In this document: positions 1-8,378 of the stretch, one piece after another | Layout of the letters: each line of letters starts with the position of its first letter | Position numbering within the stretch: position 1 is the first letter of the stretch | Origin: Emticicia aquatilis | Lineage (GTDB): Bacteria > Bacteroidota > Bacteroidia > Cytophagales > Spirosomataceae | Assembly (NCBI RefSeq): GCF_014644295.1 | Contig: NZ_BMKK01000003.1 | Coordinates: 186,001 to 250,000, forward strand | Length of the DNA: 64,000 bases | Reading direction: 5' to 3' | Translations under genes and position numbers: made by a program | The notes under the pieces: generated by a model | Seen by the model: only the letters and a program-made list of their open reading frames with translations | What the model was told of the DNA's origin: nothing | The model's database searches: none

Positions 1-264
1 CCCGAAGAAATCAAAAATGTAAGAATGGCGGTGGGGTCAAACTCAGCATCAATGTGGTGGCTGAATGGAAAAGAAGCTATTTTACTTTCGGGTGATAGAC
101 GTATGGTAATGGATGATTGCGTATCGAACCGCCTAACCCTCAATAAAGGTAAAAATATCATTCGTGGGGCAGTAATTAACGGCCCAGGAATGAGTGATTT
201 TTGTGTTAGATTCCTCGATGAAAAAGGCGAACCAATTAAGAATATCACGATAAGTTATGAATGA
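1..264 (+). CDS. C-terminal end of a secreted carbohydrate-active protein (partial)
   Basis: The reading frame is open from the first base of the window and ends in TGA at 262-264, so only about 87 C-terminal residues are visible. They form a short beta-rich module with a 'WWLNGKEA...DRRMVMDD' stretch and an 'NIIRGAVINGPG' strand. This is the look of a galactose-binding-like or beta-sandwich tail found at the end of secreted glycosidases and esterases. The catalytic part lies outside the window, so no reaction can be assigned. It lies 51 bases before the GH43 gene on the same strand and is probably co-transcribed with it. Its place at the edge of a xylan locus suggests a hemicellulose-acting enzyme, but that is inference. 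Confidence 0.6.
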   Translation, partial: PEEIKNVRMAVGSNSASMWWLNGKEAILLSGDRRMVMDDCVSNRLTLNKGKNIIRGAVINGPGMSDFCVRFLDEKGEPIKNITISYE

Positions 265-315
265 CTTTAAAGATTCATATTAGAAAAACATTCACAATTT
301 TTTACTTACTGAAAA

Positions 316-1767
316 ATGAAATCAAGAATAAAAATATTGGCCGGAATTGTCCTTTTTTCAATAATTTCCACAGAAAAGACTTCGGCTCAGATTGGTAAAC
401 CTTTCATTCATGACCCATCTACAATTCTGGAAAGTGATGGCAAATATTATACTTTTGGCACTCGTGGAGGCGGATTAATTTCAGAAGACGGCTGGACTTG
501 GAACCCAGGAGGCGAACGACCAGGAGGAGGTGCAGCACCAGATATGCTCAAAATCGGAGATAGGTATTTGGTTGCTTATGGTGCTACGGGTGGCGGACTC
601 GGAGGTGGCCATAACGGGAGGATTCTGACAATGTGGAATAAAACACTTGACCCAAAATCCCCAGATTTTAAATACACTGAGGCAATCGTAGTGGCATCAT
701 CTGATGGCACCGAAGATTGTGATGCCATTGACCCAGGTTTATTGCTTGACCCAACCGATGGCAGATTGTGGTTGTCTTACGGTACTTACTTTGGCTTTAT
801 TCGTTTGGTAGAACTCGACCCAAAAACTGGTAAGCGAGTAGAAGGAAACAAGGCTATCAATATTGCAATTGACTGTGAAGCAACGGCTTTGATGTATCGA
901 GATGGTTGGTATTATCTACTCGGCACGCACGGTACCTGCTGCGATGGTGCAAACTCAACTTATAATATAGTGGTGGGGCGTTCGAAGAAAGTAACTGGGC
1001 CGTACCTTGACAACATGGGTAGAGATATGCTTAAAGGTGGTGGAAAAATGGTGATGGGTTCAGGTGGTGGTAGAGTAAACGGAGCTGGCCACTTCGGGCA
1101 TTGGAAACTTGATGATGGTGTAGAAAAAATGTCGTTTCACTACGAGGCAGATTTAGACCAAAGTGGGCGTAGCGTTTTAGCAATTCGTCCGCTGCTTTGG
1201 AAAAACGGCTGGCCAGTGGGTGGTGAACTGTTTAGAGAAGGAACTTATCAAATAGAATCAGAACGCCGTGGTTATGGCTTGGAACTGATAGTAGATTTTG
1301 TACGTATGGCTGGAGGTTTCCGTGGCCCACGTGACCCTAACGAACCTATCAAGCCTGTTGCTTCGCAAGAACTAAAGGATGTGATTGATACTTGGCCAAA
1401 GGGTGATATTGGTGTAAGAGCAGGCGATTATATTGCCAGACCTCACCAAAAATGGACGATTACTGCCGTGCCAGATGGTGGTGGTTACCCTGGTGGAGTT
1501 TATTATAAAATTGTGATTGCTGGAACTGATAGAGCATTGGCTGCCACTGCTGACGCTGAAGTAAAAACTGTGCCAGCATTTACTGGGGCTCCCGAGCAAC
1601 TTTGGAGAATAGACCAACTAATTGATGGTACTTACCGCATAATGCCAAAGGCTGTGCCAGGTACCAACGAAAAATTAGCCTTGATTTCTTCGGGTGATAG
1701 CACTCCAACTCTTGGAAAATTTGATATGAACAGCGATAATTCTAAATGGAATTTCAAGGCACATTAA
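316..1767 (+). CDS. secreted GH43 glycoside hydrolase with ricin-like C-terminal domain
   Basis: Predicted secreted alpha-L-arabinofuranosidase/arabinanase-type enzyme, 483 residues. Residues 1-24 form a signal peptide (cleavage after TSA-24). The five-bladed propeller of GH43 follows, with the expected acidic triad visible: D33 in 'FIHDPS' as general base, D139 in 'AIDPGLLLD' as pKa modulator and E188 in 'DCEATAL' as general acid. Glycine-rich loops (residues about 48-65 and 88-105) shape the active-site face. The last 110 residues, with 'QKWTIT', 'EQLWRI' and 'SKWNF' repeats, resemble a ricin-type beta-trefoil sugar-binding domain. The substrate is probably arabinan or the arabinose side chains of arabinoxylan, judged from family and from the neighbouring xylanases; the subfamily cannot be fixed by eye. 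Convergent with the minus-strand genes that follow. Confidence 0.85.
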   Translation: MKSRIKILAGIVLFSIISTEKTSAQIGKPFIHDPSTILESDGKYYTFGTRGGGLISEDGWTWNPGGERPGGGAAPDMLKIGDRYLVAYGATGGGLGGGHNGRILTMWNKTLDPKSPDFKYTEAIVVASSDGTEDCDAIDPGLLLDPTDGRLWLSYGTYFGFIRLVELDPKTGKRVEGNKAINIAIDCEATALMYRDGWYYLLGTHGTCCDGANSTYNIVVGRSKKVTGPYLDNMGRDMLKGGGKMVMGSGGGRVNGAGHFGHWKLDDGVEKMSFHYEADLDQSGRSVLAIRPLLWKNGWPVGGELFREGTYQIESERRGYGLELIVDFVRMAGGFRGPRDPNEPIKPVASQELKDVIDTWPKGDIGVRAGDYIARPHQKWTITAVPDGGGYPGGVYYKIVIAGTDRALAATADAEVKTVPAFTGAPEQLWRIDQLIDGTYRIMPKAVPGTNEKLALISSGDSTPTLGKFDMNSDNSKWNFKAH

Positions 1768-1782
1768 TAATATTTTTAATAA

Positions 1783-1820
1783 GTGAAACGACGTTGGCGA
1801 TTTCGCCAACGTCGTTTCAC
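1783..1820. repeat. perfect 18-bp inverted repeat after the GH43 gene
   Basis: Arms 1783-1800 and 1803-1820 are perfect complements separated by only two bases (GTGAAACGACGTTGGCGA on the left arm). No T-run follows on either strand, so this is not a typical intrinsic terminator although it begins only 15 bases after the GH43 stop. It is GC-richer than its surroundings and resembles the other palindromic elements at 49-53 kb and 58.6 kb. Confidence 0.8.
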
Positions 1821-1902
1821 TTGTAGATTTAGTAGCTATTTTAATCAAAAGATGATGCTAAGTTTATTAAGATTGTTTATATGGAAGTTGTTGAATTATA
1901 AA

Positions 1903-1944
1903 AAAAACGCTCAAACTTGGCCAATGTCATGTTTGAGCGTTTTT
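1903..1944. terminator. bidirectional intrinsic terminator
   Basis: Fourteen-base arms AAAAACGCTCAAAC (1903-1916) and GTTTGAGCGTTTTT (1931-1944) give a stem with a T-run in either direction. It sits between the convergent GH43 gene (plus) and the small secreted protein gene (minus) and can end both transcripts. Confidence 0.85.
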
Positions 1945-1971
1945 CGTTTGAAGAGGTTGGTAAACCAACTA

Positions 1972-2313
1972 TTATTGTTTTACACGAGTTAGTTTCATTT
2001 CACCTCTTTCGTTTTTCGTAACGATTTCGTTTTCATTGATAAGCTCACCTGTGTTATTGATGGTCATCTCATTGAACGAAATAGTATATGAAAATTTCTT
2101 TCCCTCAACTTTTCCGTTTTCGATTTTGGTTTCACCAAACTGAGTCTTCCAAGTACCCGTGAGTTTATCTCCTTCTACTTTGAAAGTGTAGTTTATCTCA
2201 AATGTACCATTAGGCGTTTCTCTTGTACCTTTCCAGTTTCCATCAATTGGATTTGTTTGGGCAAAAACCGCCGTGCTGCAAATGAAGAATAAGAAAACAA
2301 ATAGTTTTTTCAT
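1972..2313 (-). CDS. small secreted lipocalin-like protein, function unknown
   Basis: 113-residue protein with a clear signal peptide (residues 1-18, cleavage after VFA). The mature part is a compact beta-rich unit starting 'NPIDGNWKGTRETPNG'. This pattern, a short G-x-W motif followed by repeating two-strand hairpins ('YTFKVEGDKLTGTWKT', 'KIENGKVEGKKFSYTI'), is common among small periplasmic beta-barrel proteins encoded near glycosidases in Bacteroidota. No catalytic residues can be recognised. It lies just downstream of the GH10 gene on the same strand, with a 52-base gap and no terminator between them, so it may belong to the same transcript. The link to glycan use is by position only. Confidence 0.7.
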   Translation of the reverse strand: MKKLFVFLFFICSTAVFAQTNPIDGNWKGTRETPNGTFEINYTFKVEGDKLTGTWKTQFGETKIENGKVEGKKFSYTISFNEMTINNTGELINENEIVTKNERGEMKLTRVKQ

Positions 2314-2365
2314 AGTTTTTTTTGAATTTTGGTTAAAAAGATAGTGAAAAGAATTAAATAAAATT

Positions 2366-3463
2366 TTAGTTTTTCAAACCCACAACTTTATAAAAAGCTG
2401 GCTTAGGCTGATTATTTCTGTCGAATAATAATGGGTAATTAGTGCGACCTCTCACTGGCCAGTTGTTCAGCCAACTATCGCCATCATTCACACCCCAAAA
2501 CGTTACTCTCGAAATTTTATCTTTGTGCTTCAAAAACAATTTGAACAACGCTTCGTAGTCATCCGCTAATTGTTTCTGAACTTCTTCGGGCAATCCATTG
2601 GTATATGGATTCATTTCTGGACTATTTGCCATTCTTTGACTTACATCAGCTCCTTGAAAATTTCTCTGCAAAACTTCAATATCTAACTCCGTAAACATCA
2701 CTTTCATCCCCAATGCCGAATATTCGATGATACTCTCTTCAATATCTTTCAAAGGCACTTTCCCAAGATGCCAATGTCCTTGAATCCCCACACCGTCGAT
2801 TCTGGCACCTGATTCCTTAATCTTCTTGATTATTTTTATGCAACCTGCTCTTTTGGCTGGCTGCTCATTGTTGTAGTCGTTGTAGTAAAGTTCGGTATTG
2901 GGAGAAGCCTCTTGCGTTAGTTTAAATGCTTCGGCAATGTAGCCTTCACCCAAGTTTTTCAAGAAAACAGAATTTCTGAGAGTTCCATCTTCATTGAGTG
3001 CTTCATTTACAACATCCCATGAGAATACCTTTCCTTTGTAACGTCCAGCCACAGTTTTGATGTGTTCAGTAAAAAATGTGCGGATTGAGTCGCTGCTCTT
3101 AATGCCTCTAATAAAGTTTGGTAATTGGCTATGCCATACCAACGTGTGTCCATTGATTTTGATGTTATTCTTCTGTCCATATTCAACCATTTTGTCGGCC
3201 AGTTTGAAATCATAAGTATCCCATTTTGGATGAATCAATGCCGATTTCATGATATTTTCGGGAGTTGCTGCATTAAACTGTTGCTTGATTAGGCTGTTTA
3301 CAGTCGGGTCTTTTTCTTCAATTTGTAAATTATTAAGAGCCGTACCAATCAAAAAGTCTTTCTTAAAAGCATCTTTAAGCGAATTGCTTGCCTTATTTCG
3401 TGTAATGAAATTTGAGCAAATAAAAACTACAAAAACCAGGGCAATAACTAAATTTTTTTTCAT
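2366..3463 (-). CDS. secreted GH10 endo-1,4-beta-xylanase
   Basis: Hydrolyses internal beta-1,4 bonds of xylan; 365 residues, a normal length for a single-domain GH10. An N-terminal hydrophobic segment (residues 1-20) acts as signal or anchor. Family marks are all present: 'GHTLVWHSQLP' (105-115), 'WDVVNEAL' with acid/base E154, 'NDYN' (about 195-198), 'GVGIQGHWH' (225-232), and 'FTELDIEV' with nucleophile E259. 'VTFWGVNDGDSWLNNWPVRG' near the end forms the final strand and loop. The gene follows the HTCS regulator on the same strand after a 576-base gap, so it has its own promoter. A dyad shared with the xus operon promoter lies about 260 bases upstream. It probably shortens oligosaccharides taken up by the Xus system, but the cellular location (periplasm or surface) is not certain. 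Confidence 0.93.
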   Translation of the reverse strand: MKKNLVIALVFVVFICSNFITRNKASNSLKDAFKKDFLIGTALNNLQIEEKDPTVNSLIKQQFNAATPENIMKSALIHPKWDTYDFKLADKMVEYGQKNNIKINGHTLVWHSQLPNFIRGIKSSDSIRTFFTEHIKTVAGRYKGKVFSWDVVNEALNEDGTLRNSVFLKNLGEGYIAEAFKLTQEASPNTELYYNDYNNEQPAKRAGCIKIIKKIKESGARIDGVGIQGHWHLGKVPLKDIEESIIEYSALGMKVMFTELDIEVLQRNFQGADVSQRMANSPEMNPYTNGLPEEVQKQLADDYEALFKLFLKHKDKISRVTFWGVNDGDSWLNNWPVRGRTNYPLLFDRNNQPKPAFYKVVGLKN

Positions 3464-4039
3464 TTTTTAATGAGATTTAATATACAGTGAAATGGGTGAT
3501 AATCATAATAAAATCTAACGTTCATGAAGCATAAACGTTAGACTGAAGTGAATCAAAACATATATATGAAACAAAACAAATATTCATTTTATATGATTTT
3601 TAACGGTAGTTTTCAAGTAAAATCTTAGAATAGTACTATTAAATGCGATATAGTTTCTAAAAATATCCCGTTAAATACGCTTTTTAATAATCAAAGCTAT
3701 ACTTAAAATTTAGAAATCCAAACAAAAAGTGTCAATTTGACACTAATATTTTTATTTAACATATCGGAAACGTTTTCGACAGATATTTTAACCTCATTTA
3801 TTTAAGATATTTAAGCATAATTATAGAGTAGTGGAAGGTTTTATTTATGTGAATAATAACTCTTGATTACGTTTTCAATCTTAGTAGAATACAATTATGT
3901 AATCTTAGGAATCTGTATTTTCTGATTGTATAACTTCATCAAAAATTAGTATTTAAAGACGCATGAAATCACGATAAATTGCTTCTCAGTTGTAAAAAAC
4001 GTAAAATTATAGTTAAAAACTCTCTCAGATGAAACAAAA
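3464..4039. other. 576-base intergenic region with control elements
   Basis: No convincing gene is present. The region is strongly AT-rich. It contains a 9-base inverted repeat at 3514-3522/3534-3542 (TCTAACGTT...AACGTTAGA), which would lie in the leader or near the promoter of the GH10 gene, and the GTGTCA dyad at 3724-3744. No clear match to the Bacteroidota -7 box TAnnTTTG with proper spacing was found. The part next to the HTCS stop codon shows no strong terminator hairpin. Confidence 0.6.
3724..3744. promoter_or_regulatory. palindromic site, candidate HTCS operator upstream of GH10
   Basis: AGTGTCAA-T-TTGACACT (3728-3744) is a perfect 8-base inverted repeat around one base, preceded by AAAA. 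The 20 bases 3724-3743 match the site 21133-21152 upstream of xusA at 17 of 20 positions. The only two strong carbohydrate-inducible transcription units of the locus therefore share it, which makes it a candidate binding site of the HTCS regulator encoded between them. The assignment is inference. Confidence 0.5.
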
Positions 4040-7000
4040 TTACTCAACAGGTTCTGTATCTACTACATTACGATTAATCGAAATGTATTCAGATGGTGAC
4101 AAATTATACTTGGCTTTAAATGCTCGGGCAAAATAATTTGGGTTTGAAAAACCAACCGAATATGCAATTTGCGAAATCTTCATATCGTGCTTTTGCAAAA
4201 GAGCAAGTGCTTTTTGTAGCTTCAATGACCTTACGTATTCGACTGGCGTTTCACCAGTTATATTCAATATTTTCATATACAAAGTTCCTCGACTTACATA
4301 CATTGCTTTACTCAATTGTTCAATCGAAAGATTTGGATTTTCAATATGTTCTTCAACATAACGGGTAAATTTTAATAAGAACTTTTCATCCTCAGATACA
4401 ACCTCTTTTTCTGGCATTTCGACTTGAATATGCTTGCTGTATGTGTTTTTAAGCATATTATTCAAACTGAGTAAGTTTTCAATCTTGATATTCAGTAAGT
4501 GAAAACTAAATGGCTTAGTTAGGTAATCGCTCGCACCAGCCCCCAAACCTTTGAGTTGTTCGGTTTCTTCTGACAGAACCGTCAGCATAATGATTGGAAT
4601 ATGCTTTGTTCGGTTATCATTTTTGATTTTTCTGACCATCTCGACACCATCAATTACTGGCATATTGACATCGCTGATGATTAGTTGCGGGTGATTGGCC
4701 AGAGCTTTTTGCCAACCCTGACGGCCATCGGCTGCTTCAATAACTTTATATTTATTTTTTAAACTCTGTACCAAATAAGCCCGTAAGTCGTCGTCGTCAT
4801 CGACAATTAAAACGATTGGCTTTTCTAATTTTTTTGGTTCTTTCTTAGTTTGAACCTGTGGTTCGTCTAAAACTTCATTTTTCAGTATAATAGGCTGGGT
4901 TTCTTGGAAGGCAATAGGAGATAGGGGCAGGGTAACAATAAATGCACTTCCTACGCCTTTTTCGCTTTCTACTTTTATTGTTCCTCCGTGTAATTTAACA
5001 AATTCTTGTGCTATTGATAGGCCAATACCGCTGCCTTGATTCAGAATGTCTGAGTTGTCGTTTGCTTGAAAGAAACGCTCAAAAATCTTATCTGTTAGTT
5101 CGGCAGGAAGCCCAATGCCAGTATCACGCAGAATCATTTTTATACCTGATGCTCCATCTGCAGTAATCTGAAGGCTTATGTTTCCGCCATCATTCGTGAA
5201 TTTGATGGCATTTGAGAGCAGATTTATAAGTATTCGTTCAATTTTATCTTTATCAAAACTTGTGTTATAACTACTAAATCCACTCACAAAATGCAGAGAA
5301 ATATTTTTACGAACGGCTATGTATTTGAAAGAATCTACGATTTCTTGAATGAAAGTGACTAAATCGCCCTCAGTCTTGTGTAGTGTCAATTCATTATCTT
5401 CTATTTTTCTAAAATCAAGTAGCTGATTAACCAAATTCAGGAGCCTTTTGGCGTTTCTGCTTACAAGGTTGAGTAACTCTAATCTTTCGGGACTACTCTC
5501 TTGAGACATTAAATTTTCGATTGGATTTAAAACAAGCGTGAGTGGGGTTTTTAACTCATGACTTAGATTTGTCAAGAATTTAATTTTCACTTTCTCAAGT
5601 TCCATCTTTTGCTCTGCATCGTGTCGTTCTTTTTCGATTATGTGCTTCATCTCTAATCGTTCCTGAGTACGCATAAATTCTCTCTTTAATTTTTGAATAG
5701 AACTTCTACGAATGGCCCATATAGCCAAAAGAATTAGAATGAAATAAAAGAAATAGGCATAGTAAGTACGCCAAAAGGGAGGTTTAACGGTTATATTGAT
5801 AATTTTTTCGGGAGTTTCCCAAGAGCCATCTTCGCTGTATGCTTTTAGTCTGAATACATAATTACCAGGGTCAAGATTTGTGTAAACGGCCGTGTTTATT
5901 ATACCAACTTTGTTCCATTCTTTATCAAAACCATCAAGTTTGTAAGCATAGCGATTCTCGTGGGGAACAGTGTAATTGAGTGCGATAAAGTCGATAGAAA
6001 AATTTTGTTTGTAACTCAAAATCATCTCTTTGGCGGTTGATATATGCTCAGTTATTTCGGCATTTTCGGCAGGATTTACTTGTTTATTATTGATTTTTAG
6101 ACTTGTGGTTACTAAAGTCGGAATATTTTTCTTCTGAAAGATATTCGATGATTTAAAGTAATTGAACCCATCGAGTCCTCCAAAAAATATTGTTTTATCA
6201 GTAGTAATAATTCCCGAACCAATATTAAAAGTACTTTGCTGAACGCCATTGTAATGTGTAAAATTTCGGAAAACCTTTTTATTGTAATCAAACGAACTTA
6301 TACCCTTATTGGTACTTACCCAAAGCTTGCCGCTTTCGTCTTCTAAAATTTTATACAATACATCATTCGATAAAGCATAGTTTTCATCAAATTGCTCAAA
6401 AGATTTGGTATTGGGTTTATATAAGCATAGCCCACCGCCTAACGAACCAACCCAAACTTTGCCAGTATAGTCACAAAATATTGTCTGAACTCTATCCATC
6501 GGCAAACCACTATTTCCATGGTTTAGTACCTGAAAACGATTTTCATTCGGAAAATAGATGGCTATACCTGTACCGTTTGAGCCAAACCACAAATTACCTG
6601 ACTTATCTTGTTCGATGGTAGTAATGAAGTTATTTAAGGGGATTTTTTGAACAGAATTTATGCCAAAAAGAACCTCACTTCCTTCTATTTGATTAGTGGC
6701 GGGATTATAGCAATAAATCCCATTGCCATTGGTACCAATCCATACTTTGCCATTTCTATCGGCTTTTAAACAGTTGATAGTAAAGTCTTTGGATTCACTC
6801 TTGTTTTTTGAGAGTTGGAAATACGTTGAAACACCAGTACTCAGATTTAAGTTATATAGGCCTGCTTGATAAGTACCAATCCAAAGCGTATTTTTAGTGG
6901 TTTCGAGAGCGATGATGGATGGATTATTTGGCAGTTTTTGGTTTAGCTTAAAAGGTTTGATTTGCCCGGTTTTTCTATTAAAAATATTCAACCCTGTTCC

Positions 7001-8146
7001 TTCAGTTCCAATAAATATATCGCCCGAAGGGCTTTCTGCGAAGGCCATTATTGAGCTTCCTGTGAGGCCATTAGGGTCGAATTGTTTGAATTGTCTGTGA
7101 TTGAAAAAAGCTAAATTCGTATCGTATTTATTGACACCTCCTTGATGAATTGCCACCCAGTAAATTCCAGCATCATCAATATAAATATCTCTGACCGAAC
7201 GCCCAATAATACTTGGAGTAAACCCTGTTTGCTCAACCAATGAGCTTTTGACTCTGGTAACTTTTGCAGTATTCGGATTAAAAATATCGAGATTGCTCTC
7301 AGTTCCGACCCAAAGTTGGCCGTCTTTATCAAATGCTAATTTATAAATTTGATTGTTCGAAAGAGTACTAATATCATTGACATCGGATTTATATGAAGTA
7401 AAGCTATTGCTCGTGCCATTCATCACATTTATTCCACATTTACTTGTTCCAATCCAAATCTTGCCACTTTTATCTTCGGTTATGCAAGAAATTTGATTGC
7501 AAGAAACAGCATCTTTACGAGTAGCATCACTCAAAAATCTTATGAATTTTTCATTTTTTTTGTCAAAAAGGTGAAGACCATTGTCGGTGCCTATCCAAAT
7601 ATTTTTCCGACTATCTTCAAAAATGTATCTTATGATATTAGAATTTAGCGTTGCTGGGTTGTGTATATCAGTCTTAAAAGATTTTACATTTTTAGTGAGT
7701 GGGTCAAAAACGAATAGACCGGCATAGGTACCAACCCAGATTTTTCCTGAGTGGTCGGCACAAAGACTTATAATCCAGCCGAGATTTGAGAAATCGTAAT
7801 TGATGAAAGAATCTAAGTTGAGGTTATAAACCGACAGCGTGAGATTAGTAGCCAGCCAAATTTTACCCGACTTATCTTGTGTCATTGCAATAACTGGGCC
7901 TCTTCCTATACTTGTGCTATCGCTGTCTTTGTGATGATAAGTTGTGAAATTTTGGCCGTCAAATTTATTGAGTCCATCTTCAGTACCAAACCACATAAAT
8001 CCATTTTTATCTTTGAGTATAGCATTGACGGAGTTTGAAGAAAGCCCATTTTTACTACTAAAGTTTATGAATTTAAATTCTTTTTGCTGCCCATAAATCA
8101 ATTGAGCAGTACCAAAAAAAATAATTATGAAGTATAGTTTTCTCAT
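4040..8146 (-). CDS. hybrid two-component system regulator (HTCS) of the xylan locus
   Basis: Single-polypeptide sensor kinase and transcription factor, 1368 residues, typical of Bacteroidota glycan loci. In order: signal peptide (1-19); about fourteen periplasmic propeller repeats with 'GKIWIGT/GNLWFGS' motifs (about 25-690); a Y_Y_Y domain (about 720-785); one membrane helix (about 790-812); histidine kinase with phospho-acceptor H863 in 'LSHELKTPL'; an ATPase domain with 'NLLSNAIKFT' and 'DTGIGLP'; a receiver domain with phospho-acceptor D1159 in 'IISDVNMP'; and a C-terminal AraC-type double helix-turn-helix (about 1262-1358). In known systems the propeller binds an oligosaccharide in the periplasm. 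Its neighbours predict xylo-oligosaccharides, the role XynR plays in Prevotella bryantii. It is transcribed in the same direction as the xus operon that precedes it, 232 bases apart. Confidence 0.95.
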   Translation of the reverse strand: MRKLYFIIIFFGTAQLIYGQQKEFKFINFSSKNGLSSNSVNAILKDKNGFMWFGTEDGLNKFDGQNFTTYHHKDSDSTSIGRGPVIAMTQDKSGKIWLATNLTLSVYNLNLDSFINYDFSNLGWIISLCADHSGKIWVGTYAGLFVFDPLTKNVKSFKTDIHNPATLNSNIIRYIFEDSRKNIWIGTDNGLHLFDKKNEKFIRFLSDATRKDAVSCNQISCITEDKSGKIWIGTSKCGINVMNGTSNSFTSYKSDVNDISTLSNNQIYKLAFDKDGQLWVGTESNLDIFNPNTAKVTRVKSSLVEQTGFTPSIIGRSVRDIYIDDAGIYWVAIHQGGVNKYDTNLAFFNHRQFKQFDPNGLTGSSIMAFAESPSGDIFIGTEGTGLNIFNRKTGQIKPFKLNQKLPNNPSIIALETTKNTLWIGTYQAGLYNLNLSTGVSTYFQLSKNKSESKDFTINCLKADRNGKVWIGTNGNGIYCYNPATNQIEGSEVLFGINSVQKIPLNNFITTIEQDKSGNLWFGSNGTGIAIYFPNENRFQVLNHGNSGLPMDRVQTIFCDYTGKVWVGSLGGGLCLYKPNTKSFEQFDENYALSNDVLYKILEDESGKLWVSTNKGISSFDYNKKVFRNFTHYNGVQQSTFNIGSGIITTDKTIFFGGLDGFNYFKSSNIFQKKNIPTLVTTSLKINNKQVNPAENAEITEHISTAKEMILSYKQNFSIDFIALNYTVPHENRYAYKLDGFDKEWNKVGIINTAVYTNLDPGNYVFRLKAYSEDGSWETPEKIINITVKPPFWRTYYAYFFYFILILLAIWAIRRSSIQKLKREFMRTQERLEMKHIIEKERHDAEQKMELEKVKIKFLTNLSHELKTPLTLVLNPIENLMSQESSPERLELLNLVSRNAKRLLNLVNQLLDFRKIEDNELTLHKTEGDLVTFIQEIVDSFKYIAVRKNISLHFVSGFSSYNTSFDKDKIERILINLLSNAIKFTNDGGNISLQITADGASGIKMILRDTGIGLPAELTDKIFERFFQANDNSDILNQGSGIGLSIAQEFVKLHGGTIKVESEKGVGSAFIVTLPLSPIAFQETQPIILKNEVLDEPQVQTKKEPKKLEKPIVLIVDDDDDLRAYLVQSLKNKYKVIEAADGRQGWQKALANHPQLIISDVNMPVIDGVEMVRKIKNDNRTKHIPIIMLTVLSEETEQLKGLGAGASDYLTKPFSFHLLNIKIENLLSLNNMLKNTYSKHIQVEMPEKEVVSEDEKFLLKFTRYVEEHIENPNLSIEQLSKAMYVSRGTLYMKILNITGETPVEYVRSLKLQKALALLQKHDMKISQIAYSVGFSNPNYFARAFKAKYNLSPSEYISINRNVVDTEPVE

Positions 8147-8313
8147 TTTATGGATTTTAGCCGACTGATTATTTCTCTAAAGAATCAAAATTATCATTAC
8201 GATAATGGTGTCACAAATAAATTATACCATTGTTCAATATTAGTATATGAAATCTCACTTTTATAGCTTCTTGTTTATGATTAGAGCAAATGTTGTTAAG
8301 GGTTCATGGAAAG

Positions 8314-8345
8314 AATCCCCCATCATTCGTTGAATGTGGGGGATT
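8314..8345 (-). terminator. terminator-like hairpin after the xus operon
   Basis: AATCCCCCA (8314-8322) and TGGGGGATT (8337-8345) pair perfectly, and inner CATTC/GAATG extends the stem around a three-base loop with one bulged T. It begins 34 bases downstream of the xyn10C stop on the minus strand and is much more GC-rich than its surroundings. The following T-run is weak, so efficiency is uncertain. Confidence 0.6.
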
Positions 8346-8378
8346 TGGTGTTTTTAGTGGCGATGATTTTCCGAAATA

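Noticed and set aside
1783-1992. Plus-strand frame of 69 residues after the GH43 gene
   Set aside because: It consists of the palindrome at 1783-1820 and the terminator at 1903-1944 and cannot be a real gene.
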